Notes under the pieces: generated by a model | What the model saw: only the letters and a program-made list of their open reading frames with translations | Told to the model about the DNA's origin: nothing | The model's database searches: none | In this document: positions 24,407 through 33,249 of the stretch, piece after piece | How the letters are laid out: every line of letters begins with the position of its first letter | Numbering within the stretch: position 1 is the stretch's first letter | Assembly: GCA_964500225.1 (NCBI GenBank) | Contig: CAZCOA010000023.1 | Location: 1 to 40,965, forward strand | Length of the DNA: 40,965 nucleotides | DNA from: JAAYDY01 sp964500225 | GTDB taxonomy: Bacteria; Planctomycetota; Phycisphaerae; FEN-1346; JAACEH01 | Direction: 5' to 3' | Translations under genes and position numbers: made by a program

Positions 24407-25516
24407 TCAGTGTTGCGGGACAGCGGTAGCTTCGACCTCGAACAGAAGCTCCGGGCGGCACACGTCGGCAATGGTCGTGATGTGCGGCCAAGCAAGGTCT
24501 CCGCAACGGCTGCGGAAGACGCGTTCGACCTCGGGCGTCTTGCAGTAAACGATGGAGTGGACGACGTCTTCGTCGCGGCAATGCGTCTGGCGAAGGACGG
24601 CGCGAACATACTCGAACGTGGCGTCGATCTGGCGGACGGGATCGCCGGGGTATTCGCTGCGACCGGAGGAGTCGATGGCGGCAGTGCCGGAAACGAAGAC
24701 GGCCTCGCCGGCGGGCGTGACGCTGCGTGAGGCCCGCGAGAAGGCCGATCCGTAGTTGAAGGCGGGTTGCTGGCAACCGCCGGCCAGGAGAAACTCGCTG
24801 CGTGCTCGAGCGCCCACAACCGCGTAAACGTCCATGGCACAGCGGGCGCCGCCGACCGGGCCGATGCCGATGCCGGTGCTGGCCGGCAGGCGGACGTTGT
24901 TTGGTCCCTCGTTGATCAGGCGGTGCTGCTTGAAGAAGCGATTGCGGGTGGCGTTGAAGTCGGCGTACCAGTCGAGGATGCCGCCGAGCCACATCCACGT
25001 GCGAACCACGTCGGAGAGGTCGCCGCCGGCCATGTGAAGCGGACAGAGCACCTTACCGAGCATGGCCCAGGCCTGATCGGCCGGAGACCTGTCGTGGTGC
25101 GACGCCGTAAGCCCCGACACGGCCACGAAAGCAAGGTCGTTCTTGCGGATCGCACGAGCACAGCAGACGCCCTGGTCGCACATCGGCTCGGGCTGCTGCG
25201 GACCGCGGACGGCGTGGACCTGAACGCCCGCGACAGGGCCCGCGTGGCCTGACGGCACGGCCAACCGGGTCGGCGGCACGGAATCGGCCAGATCGCCGTA
25301 AGCGCGCGTCCTTGCATCCATCAGGCGCGGCATCAGGTCGGCCCGGGCGAAGATCCGTTCCTGAAAGATCCTGGCATTGGCATCTCTGAGGGTTCGGGCG
25401 ATGCCAGTGAACAGTTCTTCGGTCTGCTGCTCAACGCCGGCGCCCTCGGTCGGCGTTGCCGTGATGTAGAACTCCGCCCACGGGCCGTCCTGAATGGTCC
25501 TGACAGCGATCGTCAC
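24407..25516 (-). CDS. RidA/YjgF-fold protein, possibly chorismatase-like
   Basis: A 369-residue protein, about three times the length of a single RidA subunit. The C-terminal third is clearly RidA-like: VFVSGTAAIDSSGRSEYPGD, then QIDATFEYVRAVLRQT and DVVHSIVYCKTPE. The middle part (DLSDVVRTWMWLGGILDWYADFNATRN) resembles a second, degenerate copy of the same fold. This double arrangement recalls the FkbO/Hyg5 chorismatase group, but I cannot confirm active-site residues, so neither chorismate hydrolysis nor enamine deamination can be claimed. The start is a GTG at 25516 with AGGAG eight bases upstream. It converges on mutY, 14 bases away. The 189 bases upstream of it contain no gene that I can support. 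Confidence 0.75.
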   Translation of the reverse strand: MTIAVRTIQDGPWAEFYITATPTEGAGVEQQTEELFTGIARTLRDANARIFQERIFARADLMPRLMDARTRAYGDLADSVPPTRLAVPSGHAGPVAGVQVHAVRGPQQPEPMCDQGVCCARAIRKNDLAFVAVSGLTASHHDRSPADQAWAMLGKVLCPLHMAGGDLSDVVRTWMWLGGILDWYADFNATRNRFFKQHRLINEGPNNVRLPASTGIGIGPVGGARCAMDVYAVVGARARSEFLLAGGCQQPAFNYGSAFSRASRSVTPAGEAVFVSGTAAIDSSGRSEYPGDPVRQIDATFEYVRAVLRQTHCRDEDVVHSIVYCKTPEVERVFRSRCGDLAWPHITTIADVCRPELLFEVEATAVPQH

Positions 25517-25705
25517 GTTTGCAGCTCCTGTCCATTATCCCCAGCACGGAACATCGGCCGACGGTGTGGCCGGACTGTGCCGAAAAGCCTGTGGGCCCGG
25601 GCCGCCCCATAGGCAACGGCCGGGCCATGAACCATCTAACACCGTTTCGGCGGCGGCGTTGCGGCACGTCCGGGGCGTCGCAGTTGCGGCGCCTGCCACG
25701 GCCTT

Positions 25706-27289
25706 TCAGTGCTTGCCGCCATCCGGAGTCTGGTATGCTCCCTCGGGTACACCGCTGGCGGCGCGTCGCGAGGCGCCGGTCATGGCGTCGCCGGTGACCA
25801 GTTCCGATTCCTGTATCACCCGAAGAATCTCACGTGCCTCAACCGGCATCGGCCCTGTTACCAGCTCGGGAAGATGATACAGAAGAATATTGTCGTCATG
25901 ATCGTTGGGATCCTCCTGCGGCAACAGAAACGGTTTGTGGGCCGTGCCGTCGGGTTCGATATAGGAGAAATAAGTCTTCAGGAACTGGCCGTCGCGGCGG
26001 CGGCTGCTGAAGGCGAGCCAGCGGCCGTTGCTCGACCAGCAGTGCCACGTGTCGGACTGGTCGCTGTTGCATTCCATGCGGCGGCATTGGCCGGTGGCGA
26101 TGTCGAGGAGGTAGAGGTCGGCGTCGGCCTTGAACGATCCCTGATAGCTGTAGGAACAGAGGCACATGACGCACCAGCGGCCATCGGGAGAAAATCGCGG
26201 CTCGGTGATACTCAGCCCCATCGTGTTGGCGTCGAGCACGGTTTCGAGGTCGCCCCACTGCCCCGAGTCGATGTCGTAGGCGATCCGGACCAGGCTGTAA
26301 CGAACACCCTGGTACCCTTCGGGGGGCACGGTGTCGTCGTCGGTCCACGTTTTGGGAGCGCGACAGAAGTAGAGGTGCTTGCCGTCGGGCGACCATTGCG
26401 GGAAGGCTTCGAGCCATGCGGGATTAGCGATTTTGGGCGACGAGAAGACGCTGCGGTCGTCCGTGCGGTACAGGATAAGGTCGGAGGTCATGTCCATAGC
26501 GTCGCGGACTTCGACGCCGGCCATGTGGAACGCCTGGACGACCTTGTTGACGGAGAAGGCGACCAGGCGGCCACTGGGGTGCCACGAGCCGACCGATGCC
26601 GGGGCCTTGTTGCGCGGCGTGCGGGTCTCGACCTTCTCCAACGTCCCGTTGCGGAGCACCAGCATGCCGCCCCGGGGTCCGCGGACTTGGACAACCATGG
26701 TGTCGGCGCGGTTCTGGTAGAACGCATGGCAGTTCATGCAGCCGGCGTGGTCGTCCATCCGGGCGTTGTCGAGAAGGCAATCTTCACGAAAGGTCTCGAC
26801 GTGCCGCTGGTGCCACGTGATGGGCCCCCAACTGTTGTACATCGGTTTGATCTTGCGGTAGAACAGGTACGGGTCGATGGGCTCGCGCGCAACGGAGGCG
26901 GAGAACCGCTCGTAGCGGGTCCAGTGGCCGTCCACGGTCTTGACAAACACGTCGAAGGATACGGCCGCAGGCTTCCGGTCGAGCAATCGACGCCAGGCGT
27001 CCAGGGGAAATCGGATGGCCGGCGAGCGACCGTGGACCTCGAAGACCGGCTCGCGGTCTCCGCAGACGCGCACCATGAACGCCGTGCCGGGCTCTTTGAT
27101 GAGGAAATTGAGCGGCGCGATGTTCGGCGGAATCGTCACGCCTGCATAGTCGGGGCTGACGGCCGGGAGGCGACCGGCGTTGGGGCATCCGTCCACCGAC
27201 GGCGGCAGGTAAGCCACCACCGACGCCACCGCAAGGCCGCCGAGAACGACCACCGCACCGATGCCAATCCGCCACAAACGCGTTTTCAT
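25706..27289 (-). CDS. Exported TolB-like propeller protein with one c-type haem motif (module copy B)
   Basis: A 527-residue protein with one N-terminal hydrophobic anchor/signal (GIGAVVVLGGLAVASVVAYL). Residues 45-180 form a conserved domain shared with its paralogue (PDYAGVTIPPNIAPLNF; EPIDPYLFYRKIKPMYNSWGPI). Then comes GCMNCHAF with CxxCH at 184-188, a c-type haem attachment site or possible metal site. After it, WD40/TolB-like blades carry HPSGRLVAFS, WSPDGKHLYFC, FSPDGRWCVMC and WSSNGRWLAFSS. The ATG overlaps the stop of the preceding membrane gene by four bases (ATGA), so the two are translationally coupled. Function unknown; the paralogue at 29452-31038 has the same layout. It could be a redox-linked or carbohydrate-associated periplasmic partner of the membrane protein. 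Confidence 0.85.
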   Translation of the reverse strand: MKTRLWRIGIGAVVVLGGLAVASVVAYLPPSVDGCPNAGRLPAVSPDYAGVTIPPNIAPLNFLIKEPGTAFMVRVCGDREPVFEVHGRSPAIRFPLDAWRRLLDRKPAAVSFDVFVKTVDGHWTRYERFSASVAREPIDPYLFYRKIKPMYNSWGPITWHQRHVETFREDCLLDNARMDDHAGCMNCHAFYQNRADTMVVQVRGPRGGMLVLRNGTLEKVETRTPRNKAPASVGSWHPSGRLVAFSVNKVVQAFHMAGVEVRDAMDMTSDLILYRTDDRSVFSSPKIANPAWLEAFPQWSPDGKHLYFCRAPKTWTDDDTVPPEGYQGVRYSLVRIAYDIDSGQWGDLETVLDANTMGLSITEPRFSPDGRWCVMCLCSYSYQGSFKADADLYLLDIATGQCRRMECNSDQSDTWHCWSSNGRWLAFSSRRRDGQFLKTYFSYIEPDGTAHKPFLLPQEDPNDHDDNILLYHLPELVTGPMPVEAREILRVIQESELVTGDAMTGASRRAASGVPEGAYQTPDGGKH

Positions 27290-29099
27290 CGTGCAGAGCC
27301 CTCCGCAGGGACGAAGGTGGAGTAAACGTACCAGTAATAGGTTCGGCCCAGTTCCGGGTCGGCGGCAAGAGCCTGGAGTGTTTGCTGCCTCGTGCCGCCC
27401 CTCTGCTTGACGAGCATCACGGTACGGCCGAAACGTTCGTAGGTGCGCCGGACGGCGGCGTCGCAGACAAACTGATCGCGTGAGATCTTGGCCGTCGGGG
27501 CGGCCGTGTAGAGCATCAGCCCTTCCTGCACGTGGCGAGGCAGTCGTGTGTAGCCGAGTGCCTTGAACCGGTCGAGTTGGTCGGCCAGGACGTCCCAGCG
27601 GCGGTTCAGCAGGCAGTCGGCCACGAGGTACTCGAACGCCATCCGATTGTTTGGATTGCTCTGGAGCAACCGCTGCATGTCGTCGGACACGCTGGAGTGC
27701 CTCAGGATGTAGTCGTCGCGCAGGTTCCACTGCCTGATCCGCCGGAGACGCTCATCGAGCGGAAACTCGCCGTGCAGGCGGTAGTGTTCGAGAAGGCCGT
27801 CGGCCCAGCGTTCGTGGCACGGACTGGTGCGCAGTCGCCGCAGATAGCCGAGGAGCGTCTGCGCGGCGGGTCGCTGGTCCTTGACGATGTTGATTTCGGC
27901 CAAAAGGCGCAACGTGGCGGGGCGGTCGCCATCGACCTGCAAGAGCTCGTGGGCGGCGTGCTCGGCGGCATTCACGCGGCCGAGTTCGAAGAAGGCGGCG
28001 GCATAGCGTTCGACCTCAGGCCGGATGAACTCCTTGGTGCGATCGGTCCGATCGACCAAGAGCAGACCGCCGGGCGCCTGGGGATAGGTGAACATGTCGT
28101 CGAGGAGGCGTCCTTGATGATACAGGGCTCGGTTAATGTCATGATTGAGACAGAAGGCGTCGCTCGGTCTGAACCGGGCCACATAGGCGAACTGATGGGG
28201 GTGATCCTGGCGGCCGCATCCAGGAACTCGCCCCAGAGGCCGTGATGGCGGCAGAAATCGAGCTGGAACGACAGTCGCAGGTCGGGCTGTCGCGTTGCCC
28301 GGACAACGGTCGCGCCGAGCCCCAGAAGGATGATCAGTTGGATAAGCCACACGCCCACGGCGGCAGCGGTCGAACGGGCCGCGGCCTGCGTCTTCGCCTT
28401 GGCGTCGTGTCGCCCCGCAGCCGTGAGCCAGAAAGTCCACAATTCCCTGACGACCGCAAAGACGATGAAGATCGGCAAGGGGCCGGGGAAATAAATGCGG
28501 CCGATGGCTTCGCCGTCGCCCCGCGAGACAGAGTAGAACGCTCCGCCGGCGTGGTAAACGAGGACGGCAAGGATGAGGCCGGCGGCAATGCGGAGATATA
28601 GTCGCCGCAAGGGTAGTCGGGCATGGACGTTGGCGGCCACGAGGGCCAGCAACAGTCCGAGGGCATACCGGAGCGGTCCGCCGGGATGAGGCAGCTTGAG
28701 ATCGTAGTAGTTGGCGGCAACCAAGAGCCCCACGGCCGGCAGGAAGCTGAGGAGGCGGAGCCATGAGTTCCTGCATACGGGCATCCAGAGGTCGAGGCCG
28801 GCGGCAAGGGCGGCGGCTACGAGCGTGAGAATAGCGGCACCAAGGGCCCCGTAGCAGTAGTATTGGTGAAGCCATCCGGCGGCATAGGCCACCAGGCCGC
28901 CAGTTTGGTCGAGACTGGTCAGGAAATGGTCCCAGGTGCGAGAGAATCGCATGGACACGGAGATGTAACGGTCGTCAATGAGCCGGGTGTCCACGGCAAG
29001 GAAGACATAGGCATAGAAGGCCGCCAACAGGAGAAGATAGCGAAGGGCGATGCCCGTCGCCGCCAACCATGTCATCCGCTTCGGCACAACGGCAGCCAT
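27286..29099 (-). CDS. Multi-span membrane protein with TPR-like C-terminus, frameshifted (module copy B)
   Basis: About 600 residues if repaired. The N-terminal 300 residues carry around eight membrane spans (from RYLLLLAAFYAYVFLAV); the rest is helical and TPR-like. The two halves lie in different frames: the first runs from ATG 29099 to about 28200, the second from there to the stop at 27286. The switch falls in a run of five C (minus strand; plus G at 28197-28201). One extra C would join AARITP to HQFAYVARFRP, and the joined text aligns with the intact paralogue at 31040-33031 (NRALYHQG versus NRALYHLG). A sequencing or assembly indel is the simplest explanation; real decay is possible. 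GAGGGA precedes the ATG. From memory the family resembles DUF6057, unverified. Function unknown. Confidence 0.8.
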
Positions 29100-29451
29100 G
29101 ATCGATCCCTCGGGCAGATCGAAGAAGCCGCCTGTGTCGGGTCGCCCTGGTCGGGCATCTCGACAGCGGCCCTTGAGAGTGCCCCCGATGCGCCCCGGCG
29201 ACGATGGAGCGGCAAGAGGTGCAAGAAGCGTCAACGCCGAGGCAAACGAGCTGTCACCTGTCTCGTGCAGACATGCATCAACAGAAAGGCATTCCGGCAC
29301 GCAGAGTCGAACGATACGAAACCCATCGCGTTCAGACCTACATCGAACATGTTGCTGTAGTATAACTTACGAACTGCCGGGTGGCAAACAAGCGCTATGG
29401 AAGTTTTGGTTCTCCTAGTGCGGTGCATGCAATTGGCTGCTCAGCGACGCC
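29100..29451. other. 352-base gap between the two module copies
   Basis: It contains the promoter at 29359-29387 and about 250 bases of leader before the membrane-protein ATG at 29099. No convincing gene is present; a 65-residue frame on the minus strand has no ribosome site. No terminator with a T tract was seen after the stop at 29452. Confidence 0.5.
29359..29387 (-). promoter_or_regulatory. Promoter of module copy B
   Basis: On the minus strand TTGCCA (29387-29382) and TATACT (29364-29359) are 17 bases apart. Transcription would start near 29352, leaving an unusually long leader of about 250 bases before the ATG at 29099. Confidence 0.55.
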
Positions 29452-31038
29452 TCAGGGCCTGCCTCCCGGATCACTGCGGTACAGATCGGCCTCGGCCTGC
29501 CCTGCGCCGACGGTGGGGCTGGCAGAGGTCATCGGAAGTCGTTCTGCGTCGGGCATCGGCGAGCGGATAATCCGGACCAGGCGGTTGCCGCGGATCGGCA
29601 CAGGGACCGACGCCAGTTCTGGCACATTGTACGTTTTGGCGAACGCGTCGTAGAACCTTGGGTCCTGCTGAGGGATGAGCAGCGGCTTGCTGAAACGGCC
29701 CTGGGGATCCACATGGCTGATATAGAGCCGAGCGAACAGGCCGTTGCCGCGTTTGCTGGCAAAGACGAGCCACCGCCCGTTGCTGGACCAACTGTGCCAG
29801 GAGTCGGACTCGTCGCTGTTGATGTCGAGCCGGTGATACCGCCCCGTCTGGAGGTCCATGAGGTACAGGTCGCTGCTCTTCTGGAAGACCGGGAAGCAGC
29901 CGTAATCGGACATACAGAACACCAAAAAGCGTCCGTCGGGGCTGATGCGCGGCTGAGTAATGCTGAGGCGAGTCTCGTCGGACGCCAGGACGGTCTCGGG
30001 CTCGCCCCACTGGCCCGTGGCCTCGTCGTAGGCGACGCGCACCAGGTCGTAGCGCACCTCATTGTAGTGTTGCGGGGGAAGCCGGCCGGAGTCGTCCCAG
30101 GGCTTGCGGACGCTGGAGAAATAGAGCCAACGGCCGTCGGGATGCCAGCAGGGATAGGTCTCCAGGCGGTCCTTGCGTGAGAGGCTGGGGTGTGTGGCGA
30201 CGCGGTCTTCGTCCACGAGGTAGTAGACCAACGTGGAATCCAGGTCGATGACATCGCGGGCCTCCTCGCGGACGCCGTGGAAGAACTGGCGGACCTTGAT
30301 GACCGCGCACACGGCCATATTGCCGCTGGGGTGCCATGAAGTGTAGCTGGGCAGGCCATAGGCCGATGCGGCGTTGACGCGCGACGCGTCGCCGTCGCGG
30401 ATCAGAATGGTGCCGCTGCCGGCCGTGCCGCCTCGTGCGTGGAGCATCATGGTACGCGGATCGTTGGCCTTGAACGTGTGGCAGTTGACGCAGCCCTCGC
30501 CGAAAGAGGCGTTGTGAACCACCGTCGTCTCGTCCCACCCGGCCAGGTCCCTCTGGTAGATGCCGATGGGCCCCCAGGTGTTGAAGATAGGACGAATCAG
30601 GCGGTAAACCAGATAGCGGTCGATGGGTTCGGCCGCCACGGTGTTCGTGATCCTCCGATACTGCGTCCACGCGTCGTCCCGGCCGCGGACAAACACATCG
30701 AGGTGGATGGAACCGCCGCGGTTGGCCTCGAGCAGTGCGGCCCACGGACCCAAGGGAAACTCCATGAGACCATCGTCGGAGACGACCACCACGGGGTCGC
30801 CGCAGCCGCCGGACAGCCTGACCACATAGCGGGTGCCGGGTTCACGAACAGCGAAGTTCAGCGGCGCGAGGTTCGGCGGCACGACGACGCCCGCGTAGTC
30901 GGGTTCGAGACGAGGGGGCCGCCCGGCGTCGTGGGCCGAGTCGGGAATGCCGGGACTGCCGGCGCAGGACAGCAGCAGGACCGCGGCCAACGGCAGTGCG
31001 ATCGCCAGGGCAAGTCGGGGTGGCGTCGGCGTTCTCAC
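29452..31038 (-). CDS. TolB-like propeller lipoprotein with one c-type haem motif (module copy A)
   Basis: A 528-residue paralogue of the gene at 25706-27289, collinear over its whole length. The signal ends LLLSC, a good lipobox with Cys25 as lipidation site, so this copy is a lipoprotein while the other is anchored by a span. The conserved domain PDYAGVVVPPNLAPLNF is followed by GCVNCHTF with CxxCH at 183-187. Propeller blades contain HPSGNMAVCAV, HPDGRWLYFSS, SPDGRFLVFCM and WSSNGRWLVFAS. The start is a GTG at 31038 with GGAGGG upstream; it lies one base after the stop codon of the membrane gene, so coupling is near certain. It probably works with that membrane protein at the envelope; the substrate is unknown. 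Confidence 0.86.
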   Translation of the reverse strand: MRTPTPPRLALAIALPLAAVLLLSCAGSPGIPDSAHDAGRPPRLEPDYAGVVVPPNLAPLNFAVREPGTRYVVRLSGGCGDPVVVVSDDGLMEFPLGPWAALLEANRGGSIHLDVFVRGRDDAWTQYRRITNTVAAEPIDRYLVYRLIRPIFNTWGPIGIYQRDLAGWDETTVVHNASFGEGCVNCHTFKANDPRTMMLHARGGTAGSGTILIRDGDASRVNAASAYGLPSYTSWHPSGNMAVCAVIKVRQFFHGVREEARDVIDLDSTLVYYLVDEDRVATHPSLSRKDRLETYPCWHPDGRWLYFSSVRKPWDDSGRLPPQHYNEVRYDLVRVAYDEATGQWGEPETVLASDETRLSITQPRISPDGRFLVFCMSDYGCFPVFQKSSDLYLMDLQTGRYHRLDINSDESDSWHSWSSNGRWLVFASKRGNGLFARLYISHVDPQGRFSKPLLIPQQDPRFYDAFAKTYNVPELASVPVPIRGNRLVRIIRSPMPDAERLPMTSASPTVGAGQAEADLYRSDPGGRP

Positions 31039-31039
31039 C

Positions 31040-33031
31040 TTACTGCCCTCCCTGGGGATAGGCCAGACCTTCCGGCCCGAAGAAGAAGTAGTGACAATAG
31101 CCCGCCCCGTACTGGGCGGCGAGCGAGCGAGCCTGGGCGTGGACGTCAAGGGGATACGCTTTCCTGGCCGCCCGGTAGGCGACGAGGAAGCGTTGGACCT
31201 CATCGGCGACGGGAGGCGTCACATAGGACCGCCATGGCGACGGCGCGTCGGCCTCGGCAAGGGCGTCGTGCAGGACAAGGGCCTCCTGCCAGTGCCTGGG
31301 CAACGGCGTGTAGCCGAAATCGCCCGCGCGGTCGAGATGGGCGGCCAGGGGCTCCAGTTGCCGCGAGACCAGGAAGAATGCCATTAGGTACTCGTAGGCC
31401 TCCCGGTTGGTCGGGTTGGCCTCCAGCGGCCTGAGCCATCGCTCGTCCACGTAGATCACTTGGTTGCCGATGGTGAAGTCGTCCTTCAGGGCGAGCTCGC
31501 GGAGGCGTTTGAGCCGCGGGTCGGATTCCAGCATCGGATCGATTTCGAGCCGGCGGATCAGGTCGTCGGCGTCCTGTCGGTACCTGCCGTAGCGCCGGAC
31601 CATCCGCAGGAAGACCTTGGCTGCCTCGGGGCGGCGCTTAGCAATGTTCAGCCGGGCCGCCAGGTACAGCACGGCCGGACGTTCGCCGAACGTCTCGATC
31701 GACTCGTGGCAGAACCGCTCGGCCTCGTTGAAGCGTCCGAGCTGGAAATAGAGCTGAGCGAGCAACTGCGGATCTCCGCCGTCCTTGAGGTAGTTGCTGA
31801 GCGCCAACGTGTCGATCTGCTGAGGGTATCGGAACATGGCCTCGTTGAGCAGGCCCAGGTGATACAGGGCGCGGTTGACGGTGGCGCCGAGGGACACATC
31901 GTAGAGGTCGAAGCATCGGGGCGCCTCGTCCAAGACGTCTTTCCAGAGACGATTTTCGGCACAGTAGTCGATGCGGAGTTGCGAGCGGCGCTGGGGACTG
32001 AAATTGGCCATCGGCAGAATCCCCAGGACAAGGACTAGGATCGCCTGCGGCGCGACGCGACGAACGCGTGCCCACCGCGTGTTGCCGGGCAAGCGACCGT
32101 TGCGAGACAGGTCCGGCATCGGTCGGGCACGCGATCGCCGGGCAGCGACCACGAGGGCGATCAGAAAGACGGCGATAAGCAGTGCGGCCCCCGTAGAGGT
32201 GACGTAGCAGTGCGAGAGCAGTGCGAGGCCGAGTTCGGCCGGCCGGCGGCCGGTTTGCCATTCGGCGATGAAGGGCTCCCAGCCGGTCCACGGGCTGTGG
32301 AACAGCGGCAGGATCCTGGCGGCCCACGAATCCGCAGCGGTGTGGATGTAGCGAGCCTGAGGAAATAGCCAGACGCCGCCGACGAACGGCAGCCCCACGG
32401 CGACGACCAAGGCAACGATGCCCATGGCCCAGCGGCGTCGCAGCAGTTCAAGAAGGCCGGCGGCCGACGCGAACAGCAGATAGTACTCGCCGACCAGGTA
32501 GTACACGAGGGCCGACAGGAGGACAAACACCGCGCCGCAACGGAGCGACGACAGCTCAGCCAGGGCGTGATAAGCCGCAATGCCCAGGAACACCGCGGCC
32601 AAGCTGAGGGCACATGTTGTGGGGTCTGCGTACTGATTCAGGAGCACCAACAGCAACACAGCCGGTACGAGCAGACGGGCGGCACGCCGGGACAGCCCAA
32701 GGGATGCACTGAGCGTCGCCGAGGCTGCCACAACAAGAACCACCAAGGCGGTGAGAATAACGGCGCCGGGCACGGCACGGTAGTACTGATCGCTCAGCAG
32801 GTCGGCCAGCCCGTCCACGGGCCCGCCGGGGTAAGCAAGGAAGTCGGCAACGGCCTTGGCCTTGGCATTGACCAGGGACGGAAGGCGGTTGGTCTGGTGA
32901 TAGACCAACGGGGCTTGGACGTAACCATAGATGTGAACGAAGGAGAAGACTGCGACGGAGGCCAGGAGGACTCCGTAGAACGCCGTGGCGCGTCTGAGGC
33001 TTTGGGTGGATGGTTTGCCGGCGACAATCAA
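31040..33031 (-). CDS. Multi-span membrane protein with TPR-like C-terminus (module copy A)
   Basis: About 663 residues, the intact paralogue of the frameshifted gene at 27286-29099. The N-terminal 370 residues have roughly nine membrane spans with a long external loop, including RYIHTAADSWAARILPLFHSP. The C-terminal 290 residues form TPR-like helical pairs (LLAQLYFQLGRFNEAERFCHES; AVLYLAARLNIAKRRPEAAKVFL). I start it at a TTG at 33031 with GAAGG upstream, because a TATAAT at 33113-33108 covers the nearest upstream ATG (33109) and the paralogue begins at the equivalent distance before its first span. The ATG at 33109 would add 26 residues. Resembles DUF6057 from memory only. Function unknown; coupled to the haem-propeller lipoprotein gene that starts one base after its stop. 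Confidence 0.82.
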   Translation of the reverse strand: MIVAGKPSTQSLRRATAFYGVLLASVAVFSFVHIYGYVQAPLVYHQTNRLPSLVNAKAKAVADFLAYPGGPVDGLADLLSDQYYRAVPGAVILTALVVLVVAASATLSASLGLSRRAARLLVPAVLLLVLLNQYADPTTCALSLAAVFLGIAAYHALAELSSLRCGAVFVLLSALVYYLVGEYYLLFASAAGLLELLRRRWAMGIVALVVAVGLPFVGGVWLFPQARYIHTAADSWAARILPLFHSPWTGWEPFIAEWQTGRRPAELGLALLSHCYVTSTGAALLIAVFLIALVVAARRSRARPMPDLSRNGRLPGNTRWARVRRVAPQAILVLVLGILPMANFSPQRRSQLRIDYCAENRLWKDVLDEAPRCFDLYDVSLGATVNRALYHLGLLNEAMFRYPQQIDTLALSNYLKDGGDPQLLAQLYFQLGRFNEAERFCHESIETFGERPAVLYLAARLNIAKRRPEAAKVFLRMVRRYGRYRQDADDLIRRLEIDPMLESDPRLKRLRELALKDDFTIGNQVIYVDERWLRPLEANPTNREAYEYLMAFFLVSRQLEPLAAHLDRAGDFGYTPLPRHWQEALVLHDALAEADAPSPWRSYVTPPVADEVQRFLVAYRAARKAYPLDVHAQARSLAAQYGAGYCHYFFFGPEGLAYPQGGQ

Positions 33032-33107
33032 CGTGCGTACCTTCGGACTGGGCGCCGCAAGAACAGCCCGCGCGACCGCAGCAACGCAGCGGCGGCAGAC
33101 GTGGAGC

Positions 33108-33135
33108 ATTATACAACCATCGGCCACAAGGTCCA
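33108..33135 (-). promoter_or_regulatory. Candidate promoter of module copy A
   Basis: On the minus strand a perfect TATAAT lies at 33113-33108, with TGGACC (4 of 6 consensus) at 33135-33130 and a 16-base spacer. Transcription would start near 33101. Confidence 0.45.
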
Positions 33136-33158
33136 TGGTTCGTGCGCGCGTTCGTCCC

Positions 33159-33187
33159 TTGCGTGGAGGCGTCAGGCGGCGTACTAT
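33159..33187 (+). promoter_or_regulatory. Candidate promoter of the PPK2 gene
   Basis: TTGCGT (33159-33164) and TACTAT (33182-33187) are 17 bases apart. Transcription would begin near 33194, about 56 bases before the ATG at 33250. It is back to back with the promoter of the divergent membrane-protein gene. Confidence 0.5.
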
Positions 33188-33249
33188 CGGGGGCAACACA
33201 TCGAGCGAGCAGGCTTCACGGAGCGTCCTGACCGATGAGGAGCGACCGC

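Noticed and set aside
28195..28205. Programmed -1 ribosomal frameshifting in the copy-B membrane gene
   Set aside because: The C5 context is not an X-XXY-YYZ slippery heptamer and the paralogue needs no shift; a homopolymer indel explains it better.
29231..29428. 65-codon minus-strand frame between the two module copies
   Set aside because: No ribosome site, no family, and it spans the predicted promoter.
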